Of a DNA stretch of 58,296 bases, positions 55,471 to 58,296 are shown piece after piece. Numbering within the stretch: the first letter of the stretch is position 1; every line of letters starts with the position of its first letter. Source of the DNA: JAZGGS01 sp963749485 (GTDB lineage: Bacteria; Bacteroidota; Ignavibacteria; Ignavibacteriales; Ignavibacteriaceae); NCBI GenBank assembly GCA_963749485.1, contig CAVVMV010000026.1:1-58296 (forward strand). The letters run 5' to 3'. Made by a program: the position numbers and the translations under genes. Under the pieces are notes generated by a model. That model was not told the origin of the DNA and made no database searches. It was given only the letters and a program-made list of their open reading frames with translations.

Positions 55471-57318
55471 TTATTTCATCAATAACATCTTTTTAGCTAC
55501 AACGTTATTACCCGATTGTAGTTTATAGAAGTATAGCACCACTTGGCAGTGAAGAAGCATCAAAAGTAACTTCAAAGAATCCTGCTTCTGAAAAACCATC
55601 AACAAGTACAGCTACTTCTTCTCCAATTAAATTATAAACAGCTAAGCGAACATTACCGGTTTCAGGTACACTGAATTTAATATTGGTTGAAGGGTTAAAT
55701 GGGTTTGGATAGTTTTGTTCAAGATCAAAAGTTAAAGGACCATTTACATCTACTTCAATTTCATCAAAGTACTCGTAGTGATCCAAGGAAATCGAGTTGT
55801 TTTAGTCTGTAGAAATAAATGCCTGTGTTTACAGTTACATCAGTATAACTATAATTCTGAGGTTCGGTTGTTGTTCCGTGTCCTTCAACATAACCTATTG
55901 TTGCAAATTGTCCTTCTTCTGTTCTTCTTTCAATTTCAAACAACTGGTTGTTTGTTTCTGTAGCAGTTGACCAGTTAAGTTCAACCTGACCACTGTGATT
56001 AACATTTGCTGTGAAAGAGGTTAACTCTACCGGAATAATTGCAGGAAGAGCATCACCGAAATAATAATCATCAATATACATTTCATCGGTTGCAGCTGCA
56101 CCAAAGAAGTCATTTACAGCAAGTTGGTTAGGTTTTGTTCCGGCCTGCGTCCAATCCCATGTTGCAATCATGTGTTAAATTTGAAGGATTTGTTGCAAGC
56201 CAAAACTCAGCAAGAGGAGGGTAGCATCCAAATCTACACATACAATGACCTGATTCCACTGAGCATCGAACCAGGTAAATGAGTTACATTTGTTGATCCA
56301 CCGCCACCGCCGCCGGTTGTATCTAATCGACCAGTGCCTCCTACATCAAAATATGCAATCCATTCCCCATTCAAATCGTACCGTCAAAGTCATTCATTGT
56401 ATTAAAGTAACCAGATTTACCAGCCGGAATATAAAAATTGAAGCTCATATACCATGTTGCCTGTTGTCAGATCTCCGTGTCTTCTTATAAAGTCGTTACC
56501 TGATACAACTACAACAGAATTGCTTCCACTATAAAGAATAAAGATCAGAAACAAATGGATCTTCACCAGTTCCGCCACCACCAGACCAGGTATCCCAATC
56601 TACGTTATTCTGAGCTACTAATTGCGTACCAGCAGTGTAGAGCTCAAAATCATCTGTAAATGTAGTGCTGCCGCCTATATCTTCTGTTACAATTGTTTGG
56701 TAATATGCAACGGGATCGCCAAATGCAGTTGCGGGAACATCCTGAGTTGCATCCGGAGGAAAGTTCGATGTAGGAGCATAACTCCAACCAGCACCAGCTT
56801 CCAATGTACCAAAAGAAGCAGGAATTGGATAGGGTGCAACTGGATTCTCATTCCAGTAACCACTGGGTTGTTCAAAAGAAGCAAAAATAAGATAATACAT
56901 ACCAGGTGTCATATCAAAATCGATGGCACCGGAGCTATACCATCCCTCACCAGGACCCTGAGGTGAAACATCGACTGAGCTTACCAGGTTATATGTACCC
57001 ACCTGGGCAGCACCTTCATATATGCAAAACCACATTTGCGTTGCAACTGTAGGTGCAAGATACATACGATGCTCAATTATTTTACGCTCAGTTGTACATG
57101 TAAAAAGGTTACCACGTGAACGAGGACCTGCAGAAAATCCGTTTTGGTTTAAACCAAAAACCTCCTCGAGAGGAACACGGTCCCCGTCTAAAGATAATTT
57201 CGTGTGGCTTTGGATTTACCTGGAAGTTGGCGTCTTTGTCCACATTCGGTTGGTTTTGTGCAAAGGACAAACCAAAAAAGAGAACGAACAGAAAAAGTAA
57301 ACTAAAGAATTGTTTCAT
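55471..57318 (-). CDS. Large secreted protein with type IX sorting domain (frameshifted)
   Basis: About 615 residues. ATG 57316-57318 (AGGAGATTTC upstream) gives MKQFFSLLFLFVLFFGLSFA, a signal peptide cut before QNQPN. After a shift near 57125 comes a beta-rich domain (PTVATQMWFCIYEGAAQVGT, GWYSSGAIDFDMTPGMYYLI). Next is a concanavalin/LamG-like segment starting TTFTDDFELYTAGTQLVAQN with WDTWSGGGGTGEDPFVSD; further pieces lie near 56170-56520. The end is a sorting domain: FDLEQNYPNPFNPSTNIKFS, GEEVAVLVDGFSEAGFFEV and, after a shift near 55535, FYKLQSGNNVVAKKMLLMK. It is a surface or secreted adhesin-like protein of unknown role. Confidence 0.8.
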
Positions 57319-57657
57319 AAAGAAATCTCCTTTATTAAGTGAGTGATGATGTTAGTTAAGAACAAAATACTATTTAAGGTTTTTGATCGCACGATTTAAC
57401 ATAAAAATTTAATGAAAATATTTGGAAATGTATTCGTTGGTTTAATTGCACACCTCACTGAATATGAATAGTATTCAAAAAATAGAAATCCCAAGCAGAA
57501 AAATATGAAAGTTCAAAAACTACTATCACTATATTAAGAAAATAATATAAAAAATCAACTAACAATCAAAAAAATACTCCTTCTAATCATTTTATTTTTT
57601 ACTTTTTGACACATTATACTTTATATTTTGAGAAAATCTTAATAATGGCTTATTCTG
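57319..57657. other. AT-rich divergent intergenic region
   Basis: 340 bases between the sorting-domain gene (leftward) and pcm (rightward). They must hold both promoters. TTGACA at 57606-57611 and TTATATTTTG at 57621-57630 are suggestive but badly spaced. No gene, RNA or repeat is evident. Confidence 0.4.
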
Positions 57658-58296
57658 ATGTATAAACTACAAAGATTAGAGCTGGTAGAAAGCTTAAGAA
57701 ATAAAGGAATTACTGACGATGTATTTTTACAGTCTTTGCTAAATGTGGAACGTGAAAAGTTTATTCCTTCAGGTGTACGCGCGCATGCATACAAGGATAT
57801 TGCTTTGCCAATTGGATACGGACAGACAATTTCACAGCCATATACAATAGCTATTATGACCCAGGCGCTAAAAGTTAATAAGGGAGATAAGATACTTGAG
57901 ATTGGGACTGGTTCGGGTTACCAGGCAGCACTTTTATATGCTATGGGTGCAAAAGTTTTCAGCATCGAAAGGCATTTTGAAATTTTTAATAATGTACTAA
58001 AACTATTCGATAAGCTAAGCATTCGTGTTCGATGTAAACAGGGAGATGGAACTTTGGGATGGGATGAGAACTCACCATTTGATGGAATATTAGTTACAGC
58101 AGGATCGCCGGGTATTCCAGAATCGCTTAAGCAACAGTTAGCAGTTGGATGGAAGAATGGTGATTCCTGTGGGAGATAAGAATTCTCAAACGTTAAAAGT
58201 AATTACTAAAATAGATGAAGAAAATTTTGAGATTGAAGAAATACCGGAGTTTGCGTTTGTACCTTTAATTGGAAGAGAAGGTTGGAAAGATCAGTA
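57658..58296 (+). CDS. pcm: Protein-L-isoaspartate O-methyltransferase (one frameshift, runs to window end)
   Basis: About 213 residues. It methylates damaged isoaspartyl residues using SAM. MYKLQRLELVESLRNKGITD opens the protein; EREKFIPSGVRAHAYKDIAL, GYGQTISQPYTIAIMTQAL and the SAM motif ILEIGTGSGYQAALL are diagnostic. The frame stops at 58179, but a shift near 58152 restores MVIPVGDKNSQTLKVITKI and IPEFAFVPLIGREGWKDQ. The last two bases of the window (TA) are probably the start of the stop codon, so the gene is essentially complete. Confidence 0.92.

Noticed and set aside
56290..57346. Several plus-strand frames of 60-115 residues opposite the second sorting-domain gene
   Set aside because: They are antisense shadows of a frameshifted coding region with sorting-domain and beta-sandwich features on the minus strand.

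Overview
The window is about 58 kb of low-GC bacterial DNA. It most likely comes from the Ignavibacteria side of the Bacteroidota/Chlorobi group. The main support is two large secreted proteins ending in type IX secretion sorting domains of the NPFNPST type. Bacteroidota-style gene neighbourhoods (pheT, coiled-coil gene, zapA, rny), a lone HisA-like enzyme, a histone-H1-like small protein and a SPOR lipoprotein agree with this. The assignment is inference, because no rRNA is present.

Most of the window is chromosomal core. Left end: a partial exported protein (minus), then methylmalonyl-CoA mutase and epimerase (minus), then tRNA-Leu and tRNA-Val. Positions 3.7-13.5 kb hold the translation and RNA block thrS-infC-rpmI-rplT-pheS-pheT, a coiled-coil gene, zapA, a long-stem ncRNA that looks like 6S RNA, rny and coaE. 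Positions 13.5-31.3 kb hold proline dehydrogenase, tsaD, mltG, an Ig-like lipoprotein, hutI, a SPOR lipoprotein, glgA, a GmhB-type phosphatase, an envelope cluster (lipoprotein, beta-barrel protein, TPR protein), glyA, tatC, a polyprenyl synthase, Usp and cNMP-binding genes and the HisA-like gene. Positions 31.4-42.9 kb hold a hydrolase, bioY, a membrane Fe-S oxidoreductase, a CapA-like protein, an MFS transporter, a DUF559 nuclease cassette, a decayed lipoprotein gene, dusB, a PAP2-like protein, an enoyl-CoA hydratase, apt and rsmI. Positions 42.9-46.6 kb form a divergent lysine-degradation locus: lysine 6-aminotransferase against an Rrf2-type regulator plus an ALDH7-type dehydrogenase. The right part holds a tail-specific protease, the plsY-degQ-purB operon, tRNA-Cys and tRNA-Gly with an inserted GIY-YIG gene, two sorting-domain proteins and pcm.

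Genes that work together: methylmalonyl-CoA mutase and epimerase, enoyl-CoA hydratase, the Fe-S membrane oxidoreductase, proline dehydrogenase, hutI and the lysine locus together suggest an organism that oxidises amino acids and acyl-CoAs.

Many conserved and essential genes (infC, rplT, pheT, tsaD, glyA, plsY, dusB and others) carry single-base frameshifts. I read these as sequence or assembly errors rather than biology, and annotate whole gene spans across them.

The most interesting signal is a set of small palindromic elements tied to tRNA fragments and small nucleases. A partial tRNA-Cys copy and a partial tRNA-Leu copy lie beside their intact tRNAs, and both are interrupted by 19-nt inserts (a 15-nt hairpin plus 4 nt). 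A GIY-YIG nuclease gene sits exactly between the tRNA-Cys copy and the intact tRNA-Cys. A DUF559 nuclease gene is bracketed by 25-nt palindromic terminal inverted repeats and carries a related GAA-triloop hairpin.
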